Shown: positions 1-11,343 of the stretch, in pieces | How the letters are laid out: the number at the start of each line of letters is the position of its first letter | Numbering within the stretch: the stretch's first letter is position 1 | Source of the DNA: Incumbomyces delicatus | Taxonomy: Eukaryota; Ascomycota; Eurotiomycetes; Chaetothyriales; Trichomeriaceae | Length of the DNA stretch: 64,000 bases | Direction: 5' to 3' | NCBI GenBank assembly: GCA_017655985.1 | Contig: JACJVS010000001.1 | Coordinates: 3,162,001-3,226,000 of the forward strand | Made by a program: the position numbers and the translations under genes | Notes under the pieces: model-generated | Databases searched by the model: none | What the model saw: the letters and a program-made list of their open reading frames with translations, nothing else | Told to the model about the DNA's origin: nothing

Positions 1-1444
1 AAACTCGATCAGTGTCCTTTTTCAACAACATCTTCATCATGTTGCCTACCCAGGCGACATGCACTGTTCGAACAATCAGTTAAGAGATCACGTGTTTGAA
101 GGGATTTGGGAGCTCACACTCAGAGTTCAACTCCCAGAAAAGTGCTATTCTTCGTGTCTTAACTTCACAATTGTGATACCCTTCCAGAAGTTGTGCAACG
201 TAAGGCAGTTGACCAGCCATTCCGATATCTGTGGCGAATAATAGCACCGTCCCGTATGATTCAAGGTTTAACTCTTTCCCGTATGGGCCTTCCACGAAGG
301 CCTTCATCCCGGAACTCTTAGAACCATCAACTTCGGAATCATCACTCTCGAAATCGTCACTGGGCTGACTGTCAGCGTGTAAGAACAAACTCTCGGTAAA
401 TCCCTTCTTTCTCTGCACGATAAAAACCACATAGTCATGCCCCTTCTTTCGATACCACCAGGAAACGTAGAATGGATGCGACTGTAAAAGGGAGGTACGG
501 CTCACGTCTGGGATACAGAGGTAGGCGTATTGGCCAGCTCGGTGCTTCCAGGATCTTGCCAGTCGAACATGTACATGAACAGCATCCGATACTGGTATGT
601 CCCTACCGGAGCCTCTTTTGAAAGTTATCGTTCGCACCGTGGCCAGACTCTTCCGTTTCCACCTCTTAATATTTCTGTATAAGACTAGCCCGAGTCGCAG
701 CACGCCCATCAAGGCCTGAAGACCTAACGCTGCTAATAAATACATGGTTGGCGGCACTAGTAGTTCTTTAGATTTGCTGTGAATGTATATTGAAGTTATG
801 AGGACAACAACAAGTACCAGATGAAGCTTGTGGAAACCTTCGTAGAAACGACGACGGATGCTCGCAATTGAAGAAAGTAGGATGACGACCGTAGTGATAG
901 CAGCCTGATGAGCTATTTAGCCTGTAGAGACTTTAAGGAGGTTGAAATGTAAACTTACTGTCAACCCTCCAATGTCAGATAGCGCCTGCAAGCTCATTGT
1001 GTGTAAGGATAGATTTGTAGCCGCATGGACAAGTCCCTCGGCTATTGCTACTCTTCCCATCCATCGGTGTATCCGCCCATAAGCACCGAGTCTAACTCCG
1101 CAGCTGTTGGCGATTAGATTCATATGAGCTCCTGGTGCCAGTGGTATAAGGTTAATTACAGAAAGCATCCCAGAACGTCTTGCTAGGTCGGAGATATTGT
1201 TGACTCGAATAGCCGTACAAAGCATATTTCCCACCAAAAACACAGCGATCAAAGCTAGATCAAATCGTGTGGTCTTCTCGGATCCTCTTAGGTATTTGTG
1301 AACCTGTGGGTAATATACATGTTTGAGAAAGCGAAATGTCGCATACTTTCGAGTGGTTGTAAGGATTGCCAGCAATATGGAGGCAATAGTTAGTAGAGCA
1401 ACCGTGCCTCCAAGGGCCAGTGCGTACCACTGCGTAACATCCAT
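1..1444 (-). CDS. Ferric/cupric reductase transmembrane protein (FRE family), 3' part cut by window edge
   Basis: Plasma-membrane flavocytochrome that would carry electrons from NADPH through FAD and haem to extracellular ferric iron. Assembled exons: 1444-959, 904-118, 63-1 (continues off the left edge); both introns are 54 bp GT..AG and the frame is kept. Exon 1 has an N-terminal hydrophobic segment, then the ferric-reductase membrane domain with haem-ligand type histidines (HRWMGR, EGLVHA). Exon 2 adds FYEGFHKLH, then the FAD-binding domain (HPFYVSWW), EGPYG and the NADPH-site segment ATDIGMAGQLPY. Exon 3 reads HVAWVGNMM, the usual continuation after the ELNSE strand. About 445 residues are visible; the last part is missing only because of the window edge. 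No lesion is seen. FRE genes are also recurrent cargo of Starship elements, relevant because of the DUF3435 gene at 7-10.5 kb. Confidence 0.9.
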
Positions 1445-2408
1445 AGAAATAATATGGAGTTTGAAGTTTATGCGGTGGTTTGCACCTTTATGTTAGAATT
1501 CATACCTATCTGTACGCCTTCGGGCTAAATCAAGATACGGGGACCAGGAAATGGGAACCCTCGGGTAGGGCGCAAGCCTCTTTCAGGGCATGCTAAACTA
1601 GCCACCACAAACAGAGGTAAAGCTGTAAGAGTGATGATGCACTTAAAGAGACAGCCTCGAGAAACTAGACCTAGGTGCTTCTCGTAGGCTCGGGAACGTC
1701 GATTTTACATATGTTGCTGAGGCGGGCGGCGGGCCTAGACTTAGCTCTACAGGGCTGCGTTAGGCTATCGGCCAGGCTTAGGCCCTGCAACCTAGTGCCG
1801 TAACTAGCCAAGGACTCCCCCTATCGCAGCTTGGCGCCAGCTGGTTACGCATATAAATTGACAATGCACAAAGCTCTGAGATCAAGATAGGTGCTGTCTA
1901 GCAGGATGTAATAGTTTGAAATCGATAATATTTCATATCCGCAATTCTCACTTTAATTTCTATGAGTCTTTTCCGGGTTGGTACCTGGCCATCCTTGTCT
2001 GTAGACATTAGAACTATCATTCATGCCCGTCCTTCGGTCTTCTCAAAAACTTTCTAAGCCAAGGCCACAATCTTATGATTAGGCAGAACATATTGGAGGA
2101 AGGCTTAAGGGTGTAGGATGTATCACACTTATTAAAGATAATCTTTGGAGGCTTTTGGGTTGATATAGCCGCGAACTGTGTATCTCACAGATGTAGAGTC
2201 CAGAGATCAGTAGCATAAAGGTAGCCCCTCCCTAATATATGCGTTCTGAACGTTGAGCAACCTGTTTTACAGTCTAGGTCGGCGGCAGCACACCAATACT
2301 GGGACAAGTACGCTGCACACGTAAAGGGGCTTGAAAATGGGTCCCTCTACGATAATTTTGTAGAGGTCTAGAAAAGGGATCCCATCAGCGAAATTTTTAA
2401 GTGGCACG
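1445..2408. other. Intergenic, no gene recognised
   Basis: No convincing coding region on either strand. The stretch 1690-1820 is rich in CTAGG/TTAGGC words, similar in style to 15310-15420 and 39500-39615. It should hold the promoter of the ferric reductase on its left side. Confidence 0.5.
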
Positions 2409-3235
2409 ATGGTATTAACATTCAAGGGAGATCTCTTTTCATGTGTCGCTACTTTGTCCTGTTGTCGTCCATGGTGGCCCCAATACGACCAAGCAATATT
2501 GAACGCAGAAAATGGAGAAACAAATGTCGAGAAAAACTGTCAAAGCATATACGTAAGATCCAATACTGGTCACTTCGAGTGCAAAACTGACTGGTTCCAA
2601 GAAAGCAGGCTGGGAATAAGAGTTGAGCCTTCCCGGGTTCGACTTATGCCTAGACCGGAAGATCGGTATGTCTGGAAGCCACTACCAGAGCAAGAAGACA
2701 AGCTGTCTAAATTATTCGAGAAAAACATTAGCGATCACTCTGTCGGCGCCTACAAGGAACTATATGAGGGGGTAGAAGAAGTATTTGAAGCCGTTTTAGT
2801 AGGGAGTCTAGACCACGCGAACACACAGGGTACGGTCAGCATAGTGAGTAAATGCCTAGTATCCTAGGAAAAGAAGCTAAGTTGATATAAATATAGACCA
2901 CAAAACATCCAGAGATCAGCTTTAGCACCAAAATCGAAACTCTCCAGGAAGAAAATACCAAACTAGCTCGAGAGGTAAGTGAACGGAGAGATCAAGCAAA
3001 TACAGAGTCGGAGCTACGACAACAGGTTGAGGCAGAGGCCAACCTACTTAGGGAGTATAACCAGAAGCTTGAACTTGAAGCACAGAACAATAAGAGAAAA
3101 CTGGAGCATTTTAGAAGTAACCTGGTGAAGCATGCTCAGATTCTTAGTAAGGTTCTGCCCCTGCTGCAAGAGCTAAGTTTGGGAGTGCCTCCAGAAAATG
3201 CTGGAGATATTTGCCGGGGATTGCCTTCAATTTAG
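2409..3235 (+). CDS. Hypothetical protein with C-terminal coiled coil
   Basis: Not recognised. Two exons can be joined: 2409-2843 and 2915-3235, with donor GTGAGT and an acceptor ending CCAGAG; the joined frame stays open and ends at TAG 3233-3235, giving 251 residues. The first half is mixed and charged without a known motif. The second half, from about residue 150, is a long heptad-like helix rich in E, Q, K, L and R, typical of a dimerising coiled coil, followed by a short leucine-rich tail. No signal peptide is seen, and the start may lie in an unrecognised upstream exon. Function unknown; it may be lineage specific. Confidence 0.45.
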
Positions 3236-4424
3236 TACAACGTCCTTCATATTGTTGTAACGTGCATTTGAATTCCTCCAAAAAGGAGGGTAGGTGGGTG
3301 CGTGTAATGCTAGAATCAAGCAGTAAATATTTTACATAGGCACGTATCGAAAGTTACTGATTGGAAATTGCCAAAAGGGAAGTCTTTTACTGCGACAATA
3401 AAAATAAGGATGAGATGTCAAGATAGGTGTGTGTGGCAGAAGGCCCTGAGAGAGACACCATTTTGGCTGGCGGAAGATGACGTACAAATCGTCCGACATT
3501 CTGTGGAGGCCGTCGTTTCACTGACTGGTGTTAAACGTCGACTTTTCTCTGCTTGGATGGGATGCTTTTGTGGCTCTTGCATTGTTTCCTCGGCGGGTGT
3601 CCCAAGGCTGTTAGAGGCATGCCAGCAGGCTTGGGACACAGTCGACCCATTGGGCTTTTGACGATCAGGGGCAGCATGAATAGTGAAGCCGTTGCATTAA
3701 ACCCCCCTAAATCGATCCTGTCCAAGCCTCTTATGGCCCGCGAGAGCGAGGTCTCGGGCTTAAATCTGGGCACTGTTTCTGATTTGACCAGCTGGTTGTG
3801 TTTTCGGGTTCTCGTTTTGGGGCTCCCTGCTCCGAATCTACGCATGTAAATTAAACTCCATATGCTTTATCTTAACCACGTTGTCTGATTACTGTATCTA
3901 TTTTCTCATCATAATAAATCTTTGTTCAGACCGAAACTACTAGAAATAATTAAAACACGCCCTAAAATGTTTATTAGATGCGGTTGCGCTCTAGGATGGC
4001 TCAAGACGCTCTGCGCGGGACGATTTTGAAGGTTCCTCGCATTTTTGAGAGCGTTGACGAATACATCCCTATACCGCAGGTGGCGAGGCCGTCTCGTCTC
4101 TTTAACTCAAGTCAACTCGGCTTCACAAAATCTGTGGCACCGGTTCTAGAGCCTTTGACATAGGAGATCTTGAGGACAATCTAGATAAATCTAAGCAATT
4201 CAGCTCTTAAGAGTCTTTAAAGCACGTTCGAAATTGAAGGATCATGAAATATATAGTTTTCAACACTAAAAAGTGAACTGATAGTAGTATCAATGTAACT
4301 CGACGGATAAAGGGATCTATACATAAATTGCAATAGTGGAAAAACTATATATTTTAGCACCATGTCCAGCTATAAAACCGTTCCCCATACCTCTACGGTT
4401 AGACCTCCTAATTGACTTATAGTG
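3236..4424. other. Intergenic, only short uncertain reading frames
   Basis: Short open frames on both strands (for example 3368-3661 and 3978-4163 on +) overlap one another and show no recognisable domain, codon pattern or splice partner. 3850-4000 and 4160-4400 are AT-rich. Confidence 0.4.
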
Positions 4425-4772
4425 TCATCCTAACAAGCTCTTCCTCGAACTAAGCGACAAAAGCGAAAATTTTGTTGTATAACCAGCATCATCATCGTAC
4501 ACAATGGTTGAGGATTCACTGTCTAATGGGCTGTCTTTTTGGACGAGGGCCGCATAGTGAGGAGGCTCTTCCGCCGATTCCTCACGAAAATGGTTGTACG
4601 GAGAGTTCTGGGTGACCAGGTAAGACCTCTCTGACTTTCGCTCAGACTTCAAGGTGAATAATTGGGATAAGAAACGAGAGATATGCTTTTTAAGGCGGTT
4701 CGAAACTCTGGCTTGGGGTTTAGTTGAGCCCGTAGCCCGTGTTGAATGTCTAAACGAGATAAAGCTTCGCAT
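4425..4772 (-). CDS. Small hypothetical protein, basic N-terminus and serine-rich acidic tail
   Basis: A 115-residue frame opening with a basic amphipathic stretch (RLKKHISRFLSQLF) and ending in a serine/aspartate-rich tail. The composition resembles a real regulatory or disordered protein more than random translation, but no family is recognised and no neighbour helps. A competing frame on + (4654-5040) overlaps part of it. It could be the last exon of a longer gene or nothing at all. Confidence 0.3.
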   Translation of the reverse strand: MRSFISFRHSTRATGSTKPQARVSNRLKKHISRFLSQLFTLKSERKSERSYLVTQNSPYNHFREESAEEPPHYAALVQKDSPLDSESSTIVYDDDAGYTTKFSLLSLSSRKSLLG

Positions 4773-5208
4773 AATAGAATACCGGGAGCTGTCGCTGGTC
4801 TATGAAGGTGGTCAAAGATATGTTTATAATCTGATGGGACAGTGGGAGCATGACCGCTTATATTGCGATGAAGGGGCCTGTTTTCGGGTCAGAGACTTTA
4901 TCAGAATCCTTGTCTGTCCATATATCCAACGAACCGAAACTCGCTTCCAACGGCTTAAAATCCGTCCTAAATTATTTCAACATGATCCAGACAACACATC
5001 ACGGTTCGTACTCTATACTACCTACGGAAACGTTCCTTGAATATCCTCTTGACACCAAAAGGGAAATTGTTTGGTCCTCCATGAGGAGCAATTATAGAGG
5101 AATGCTGAAAGGAATAAAAACGTTCAACGCACTAAGTCTCTACACCTTCCACTCTCTCAACTGGTGACAGATTGCGGATGATGCTAGGCAAGCCTTCACC
5201 TCGGTCCG

Positions 5209-6281
5209 CTAGGACAGCAGTATAACCACAGGTCCGGCCATGGTTGCAAGTGTCAGGTCGTTAATGTTATCAGGTTGTTGAACTGTGACTACTGCGAAGG
5301 TTACTCCGTTCATATCCTGAGGTACCAAAGCAGTTCCCTTCCCAGAGCCGGTAATATTTAGGATTGTATACACAGGCATGTTGAGCTGATTAACCCAGCC
5401 AATCATTAATTGCTTGTCCGGCTCGGCGATAAATGATGCTTCTATAGGATCCCATGTGAATTCAAATTGGTTTAAGCCGCCAGTGGTGTTTGCATTGAGT
5501 GTGATCGCTGATGTGTTCACTGTTAGTTTCGGCAGAGTCGGTAAGGGGATTTTGACAGGACAAGAGCCAGGAACAATGAACGAAAGCGCGAGGTTGTAGG
5601 CCCATATCTCGCTAATGCCAGTGTCGAACGGGGTTGGACTGGGTGCCTTGTCTCCAACCGAACGGAAGAAGGTATCGTGGCGGGCCTCAACGGCAAGTAT
5701 CGACGATGTCGATCGTACAAGCATGGGATCCGTTATAGCGAGACGTTCACTCATTCCAATAGTGGCACTAACGCCAGTAGAGGTCAGTAAATGAGCGAGA
5801 TCGAAGAAATCCCTGGTGGAGTTCATTGGGAAGGAGTAATTGCAGGGTGCCGTCGGCATTGTACGGTTGCCGTCCAGGTGGTTGTCACCGAGGAGGTTGG
5901 TTAGCGTAGCGAGATGGACTTGCCGTTGCTGTTGTTAAAATGATGTCAGAAATACACCCTAACACTGGAGGGAAATAGGGAATTTACAGCGGCAATTGTA
6001 CTAAGTGCATGAAGAGTATCGTTCGTGTATCCACTCATGTTCCATCCCGTAAGATTAGTGAATCCTGTGTTGAACAAAGAAACCCGTACATTCTCAAGAA
6101 AGACCGCTAAATGGAGTTCTTTGATTGCCTCTGTAGAAATTGCAGTTAAGTTCTCACTGTTGGGTATTCCGCCGCCTGCAATGTCAATGATGTCAGAACA
6201 CAATGGTATTGTGGCTGCGAGGCCGCCTAAGGCAATAGGGAAGGCAAAAAGAAGTGCGTTAATGTTCACGAGGAAGCGCAT
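5209..6281 (-). CDS. Secreted ferritin-like domain protein (fungal Rds1-type)
   Basis: Exons 6281-5988 and 5928-5209, joined over a 59-bp intron (GTAAAT...AACAG), give 337 residues without a break. The N-terminus (MRFLVNINALLFAFPIALGG) is a clear signal peptide. The helices around LAVFLENVRVSLFNTGF and QVHLATLTNLLG, and the later AVEARHDTFFRS, match the ferritin-like fold of fungal stress/sexual-development proteins related to Rds1. Several N-glycosylation sequons (NLT, NMS, NDT, NTS) fit secretion. Known members are induced by stress or nutrient change; a metal-binding or enzymatic role is not proven for the family. The metal-ligand pattern cannot be judged by eye. Confidence 0.8.
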
Positions 6282-6529
6282 GGTTGAGGTTTAAGCTGTC
6301 TAACACGATGAAATGATAATAAAGTGAAGATACTTAGGTATTGAGGAAGTGATGCGATCGCACAGATATATATGTCTATATGAAAATTGAGTAGATCAGA
6401 ATCCAATTATACTTCTATCTTCTGAAACGGGTGATTTAAAGGGTGACCATATCTAGGCACCTAGTGATGGGGCCCAGAAACTGAGCTAGATGGCGGACCT
6501 TCATTTTACCAGCGACCATTTTCGAGTGT

Positions 6530-6856
6530 TTAGAAGCCAATGTCAGCTTTGCACGCTTGACTAGCCTCTTTTGAAATGTTTTCTATCTCCTGGGCCACTC
6601 CTTTGCCATCGCTGTCTTGGGGAGTGGTAGTTATTAAATCGGGATTAAAACTATCGTAGATCGGCTTCGACTGGACCTCCAGAAGCTGCTCTTGCGGCGT
6701 AGCTGAATCTGGGATAAGTTCCTCTTCGCAACTCTCATCGATCTTGTCCAACATCGTACCATTGCCCTTGAATGGGCCTTGTCCACGTGGGAAATTCATG
6801 GAGTGGCGTTGCATCCTGGCTGAATTTGGGACACCTTCTAGACTCTTGATATTCAA
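6530..6856 (-). CDS. Hypothetical acidic protein, 5' end uncertain
   Basis: A 108-residue frame rich in E, D, S and P, without a recognised domain. The same frame stays open upstream to about 6950, reading a leucine-rich helix-like stretch (LLAEINTIHQLQLNIKSLEG), so the gene may start further upstream or have another exon in 6950-7230. It lies just past the 3' end of the DUF3435 gene on the same strand. Function unknown. Confidence 0.35.
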   Translation of the reverse strand: MNIKSLEGVPNSARMQRHSMNFPRGQGPFKGNGTMLDKIDESCEEELIPDSATPQEQLLEVQSKPIYDSFNPDLITTTPQDSDGKGVAQEIENISKEASQACKADIGF

Positions 6857-7237
6857 TTGAAGCTGGTGGATTGTGTTGATTTCGGCAAGCAGACTCTTCC
6901 TAGAAATGGCTCGGGAGGATAAATGATGCAGGAAGGCAATGAAGGGATGGGGAGGTTACATGAATATGTAGGGGATGCCAACAAGTCGAGGACCCTAAAA
7001 TGGGCCCTTATATTGGGAGATAGGGTTTTGGCGCATGAAGCAACTTCACATGAATGATCACAGGTCCTAAGTTTTTAGAGCAATTATATATCCTGCAACG
7101 GCTAAAATCAAGCTACGGTGAGCATCTGTTTCGTCCCCTGGTATGGTCTTCACTCGGATGCCATTTCCCTTACCTAGAAATTGGGCTCTCAGGAACCCAC
7201 TCTTGGACCAACCGCCTAGCGATGACTTGGTGATCGT

Positions 7238-10200
7238 CTAGGTCTGCAGCTGCGCTTTTAAGCTGTTGGTTTCGAACACGGCGACAAGATCCGGATCGAT
7301 GTCCCATTTTGCTTCCCAGGTGTTTTCATTATCCGGATATCCCAGCCACTTCACCAAGTATTCAACCTTCCCACCCATGCGTCGCTTCCTGACCAGCTTC
7401 TCAACTTCGTACTGCTTGTCTTCTGGATCTACCGCAGAGGGTCGATGATCAGCCGAAGATTGAACAGCTTCCTTAGGCATCATCTCTCCGCTCAGTGGCA
7501 GTAGACCACTCTGAAGGCTGTCACTCGAAAGCCGCATTTTGCTAGAATAATTTTCATCCTCAATCGACCCAAAACTGTCGTCTAATAACAACGCTGAGCC
7601 TATTTCCTCATCCCATTCAATGGGTAAAGCAGCACGGATGTCATTCACGCCCTCCTGAGTAAAGTTATCTGTGAAAGTTGATTAGATGGAGCAAAACACG
7701 GTGAGATTTCAATACTGACTCTGAGTGGCAGACAATATGGCACAATCTGTCTCATTTGGGTGGTGCGTGACCGTATCAATGACTTCAACATCACGGAGAT
7801 CTGGTGGGGATTGGCTCTGCTTGAGAATTGCTGGATCGATGAGGGTGTCACTTAGGACAGGCGACAGTGGTGTGCTTGCGGGACGACTCTTTGCCCCGTC
7901 AATTGAGCTTCCGGCGGCAGAGTCACTTGAAGGTGAAGAACGACATGAGAAGCCTGTAGACCCTTTCCAAAAACGTTCTGTCATCATCTCCGTCGAGGTG
8001 TGGACAAAGAAGTGGTCTTCGGATGGCTCCTGATTATAATGGCGTCGCCGTCTCTTCTTCATCGCTTGTTGGACCTCTTCAATCTCGTCGTTGAATCTCT
8101 TTCGCGTTTTGGACTGTTTTGGCCTGTCGAGGCCGTGGATGTCTTGGAGATGAAATTCCAGTTCCAATACGCAATCAAAATATTTGGGGCATGCTGGCTT
8201 GCGAAGCGGGCACACGACCAGCATGCTCTTATGCTCCCTCTCCGACTTCTTTAGCGCCGCAACATGTCGCTGAATATGCTCTAGCCACTTCGCCCGGTGT
8301 AGGAACTGGTGCATCCTGTCTTCTGGCTCCAGTGCCGGATTTTCGAGGCACCATGGACAATATCCTGGACTGGCAAGAACTCCATCATGGAGAAGCGGGT
8401 CGAAGCAGGTGGGAAACGCACCCAAGTCGTTGATATGGTGGCGACAATGTTCGCGCCATTCCTGCTTTCCAAATACCCATTGGCTGCACAGGAAGCAAAG
8501 GTCGACAAAGCCATGTATATCACTGCATTCGTTCCTGTAGCAGTCATATATATGCTTCCAATCGTACTTACTACAAGACTCGTCGTTTTCTTCTTTCTTA
8601 GGACAGCAACACTTGTCCCGTTCCAACCCCGGTCTGCATTCCACTTCGGAGGTCTGCCTGTATAGGCCCATCATGTCCCGGAGGACGGAAAGGCCTACCG
8701 GATCCCTAAGCTTGGCAACCCGAAACAGATCCCTCGCCAGGCGATCTCTCGCGGGCATCATGGATCGGACTCGCGCAAACAAGGATCGGTGATACTCTGG
8801 CTGATCGTTCGGTCTGTAGGGTTGCCGAGTCTGCCACAGTTTAAGAGCGTCATCAAGCATTCTGCGTTTCTTCCGTCGAAGCGCTTCCAGCTGCTTCTTT
8901 GCCTCCGAATCTCGACTCCCTATCATGTTTGCTATTTCGTTTTCCAAGGCAATATACTCCTGGCTCAGTTCGAGATCATATTTCTCACGGGCAGGAAGTC
9001 GTTGAGATAGATTTGGGTTGTAGGGTATACTCAACTCGCGGAATACGTCGCTCACGATCTCTCTCCTCTCCTTCCCGAGAAAGGTACCTTGACCATCAAC
9101 GCCACCGTTGCTGGGTTGATAGTACCTCTGAAAAGTACGAGGGTCTTGGTGCCCTGCTTGCCTCATCCTTGTCGACTCTGAGTAATGATTGTCTTTATAG
9201 AAGATCTTGTTAGCTTGTATAGGCACCTACAAGGGACAGCTGCAAACATACCTGTCTTAAAGAGGCCTTCCGCCCTCCAGTCGTGTTGCGTCGGCGGGTC
9301 AGGCATTCCCGCTCGGATACCTAAGTCGCCATTTCTCCTGCTGAATGCCCCGGATGTTTCTATCCGACCTACCCTAGTAGTGGACTGGCTTTCGAAGAAA
9401 GGTGCTTCAAGGATATCGTCTCTCCACTGGATATGGCATGCCCTGGTATGCTCTGGCGGCTTAACGGCTAGGAGGTCTTCAATGGTCTCATGGTCACGGA
9501 ACGCTCTCATTTCGAGAAGCTTTGAGAGAAATGGGAGAAGGCTATTAAGGCAGAGTAGGTCTGGATCCTTGCCTTCTGTCAAGGCGTGTCGGGGCCTGTA
9601 AGCACAGAGTCAGTGAGAATATCGATGAGTTGAGAAGGTGAGGTCCTTGCCTTTTACTGATAGGCAGTTTCGACATGTTTTTGGCGTCCTTGGTGAGCTG
9701 AATGGCGAGTTCTGGCTGCCTGTTCTCGTTCCAGAAGCAGATAAACATTACGTCCTAATCAGGCGTCAAAGGTCAGTGCACCAGTGGCCGGGTCACACTA
9801 TACTCACCTTATAGTACAAGCCTCGTTCAGAGCCACGACGAGAGTTGGATTCAATGTATTCTCCAATTCGCGAAGTGCTGAAGACGTTGGACAAGAATAA
9901 ACCCCAGTCGCTCACTCTCGTCCCTGGCTTCTGATAGATGTACCAATCCCGTGCCCAGAGCTGCTCGGCGTAAAGAAGCAGATGGTTCTCGTTGGCGTAC
10001 CTTCGCGGCTTTTTCTCGTCAAGAAGGCCCACCTCATCCTTAAGCGGACCATAGATGTACTTTAACAGTACAGTCAGCATATTGTACTGATTGCAACAGG
10101 ATAGGGACTGACGTACTTTTGTAACACAACCTACGATGTCGCTCGGGATGGCGGTATGCTTTCGCTTCCACTCTCCCGTGAAATTGTTCCAATAGTTCCG

Positions 10201-10538
10201 AACACTCTCCACGCTTGCAGGTAGGCGTTTTGTACCTTTTATAGCGTAACCCCGTACCCTCATAAAGTCTTTTAAGTCCTTCAGATTGTACGCTGAAGGC
10301 CGTCTACCTTTCTCTTCCAGTTCATTGTTGACATAGCTGTCTCTCGCATTAGCATTCGTCACGTTATCAGCATAAAAATCCAGACGCACTCTTCCCATGC
10401 ATTTAAAGCTGACTGATGGTTCCTCAACGTCCCATCCTCGAGCGTAGGCAGAAGTCGATCATCGTTGACTATACTACTTGCTTTGCCGCTACCTCTTTCC
10501 TTCGCCAGTTGAACGATGTTTTGTCGCTGTCTCGGCAT
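7238..10538 (-). CDS. DUF3435 tyrosine recombinase (Starship-captain/FluG-domain family) with C2H2 fingers and C-terminal chromodomain
   Basis: Seven exons: 10538-10390, 10336-10117, 10059-9808, 9754-9651, 9595-9252, 9192-7720, 7668-7238. They sum to 991 codons with every phase matching, so the gene looks intact (990 residues). Residues about 40-385 are DUF3435 (SVESVRNYWNNFTGEW, KYIYGPLKDE, TSRIGEYIES, HDWRAEGLF, MRQAGHQDPRTFQRYY). Tyrosine-recombinase catalytic candidates are all present: R187, K229, H346/R349, H371 and Y380 or Y381. Residues about 589-710 hold at least three Cys/His fingers, followed by a basic NLS-like KKRRRRH. Residues 934-990 are a chromodomain (YLVKWLGYPDNENTWE). The intron at 9596-9650 is GC..AG. 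Family knowledge: DUF3435 includes the integrases of giant fungal Starship transposons, but many C2H2-bearing members have no proven element. No element ends were recognised. Confidence 0.88.
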
Positions 10539-11343
10539 ATTGAATGAGATTGGAGGTGCGAATGAGAACCGGCACGAGGACGGGTTTGGAGTAGACAGCA
10601 AGGGAGGACAATACGTAGGAGAGAAGAAGAGAGAAACGGAAGAAGGGACTAGACGTGACAGGACAGACACCATGCTGCGGGAGGGGCGACTCACCTCCTA
10701 GACAGTCCTTTAAAAGGTCCCTGTTTCGGGCCACCCCATTGTTCCCAGAAACGGGTCCATCTCCTCCAGCAGAAAGACGCTACCAGCGTGTAGTTAACGA
10801 GTGTGTTATGGGGACGCTTTGTGGGTCTGTGGCAGTCACGCAGGGGGCAAGGGAGCAGTTGGCCGGCAGAAGGTGGAGGATGGAGTGGAAAGACTGAGCT
10901 CACCGTTGATAGAGCCTGAGCCGTGGCGGTGCAGGCTGATCGAGACTGAGCCGAGGTTGAGCCGGGCCCTGAGCTGGCTGACATAAAGCGGCATGGGGGC
11001 CAACCAGAAAGGGAGGCAGAGGTCGGTCAGTTTTGGTTGTGCTATAGCGAAAAATGTCAGGTTCATCACCACCTGCTAATTCTTCAACCTTGACTGGAAT
11101 TCCTTGTCATCCAGATCGTATTATATATCGCGAAGTCGAATATGAACGCTGTGCTGTAACCCGACTAATTACTTAATTAGCACATTAGGAAAGTGGATTC
11201 TGTACTCGAATCATAAAATTACGATGGTTCGAATATCGCATACGTTGACAAAGTCAGCACAAATGTTGATCAGTTTTGTATGGAAAACGAAGCGGGCCGG
11301 GCGGAGGGTTTTTACAAGGGACTGCTAGTGTGGCAAGAGAATG
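10539..11343. other. Spacer upstream of the recombinase and downstream of the permease
   Basis: Contains the DUF3435 promoter (right of 10538), a purine-rich tract at 10590-10690, a GC-rich part to about 11000, then an AT-rich part at 11100-11280. If the recombinase is a Starship captain, the element's 5' end would be expected here; no repeat could be assigned by eye. No gene supported. Confidence 0.4.

Noticed and set aside
4654..5167. Overlapping + strand frames 4654-5040 and 4850-5167
   Set aside because: Two competing frames without motif; neither shows splice or start support.
9163..10694. Treating the DUF3435 pieces as several separate small genes
   Set aside because: Seven exons join in one continuous frame with family similarity crossing each junction.
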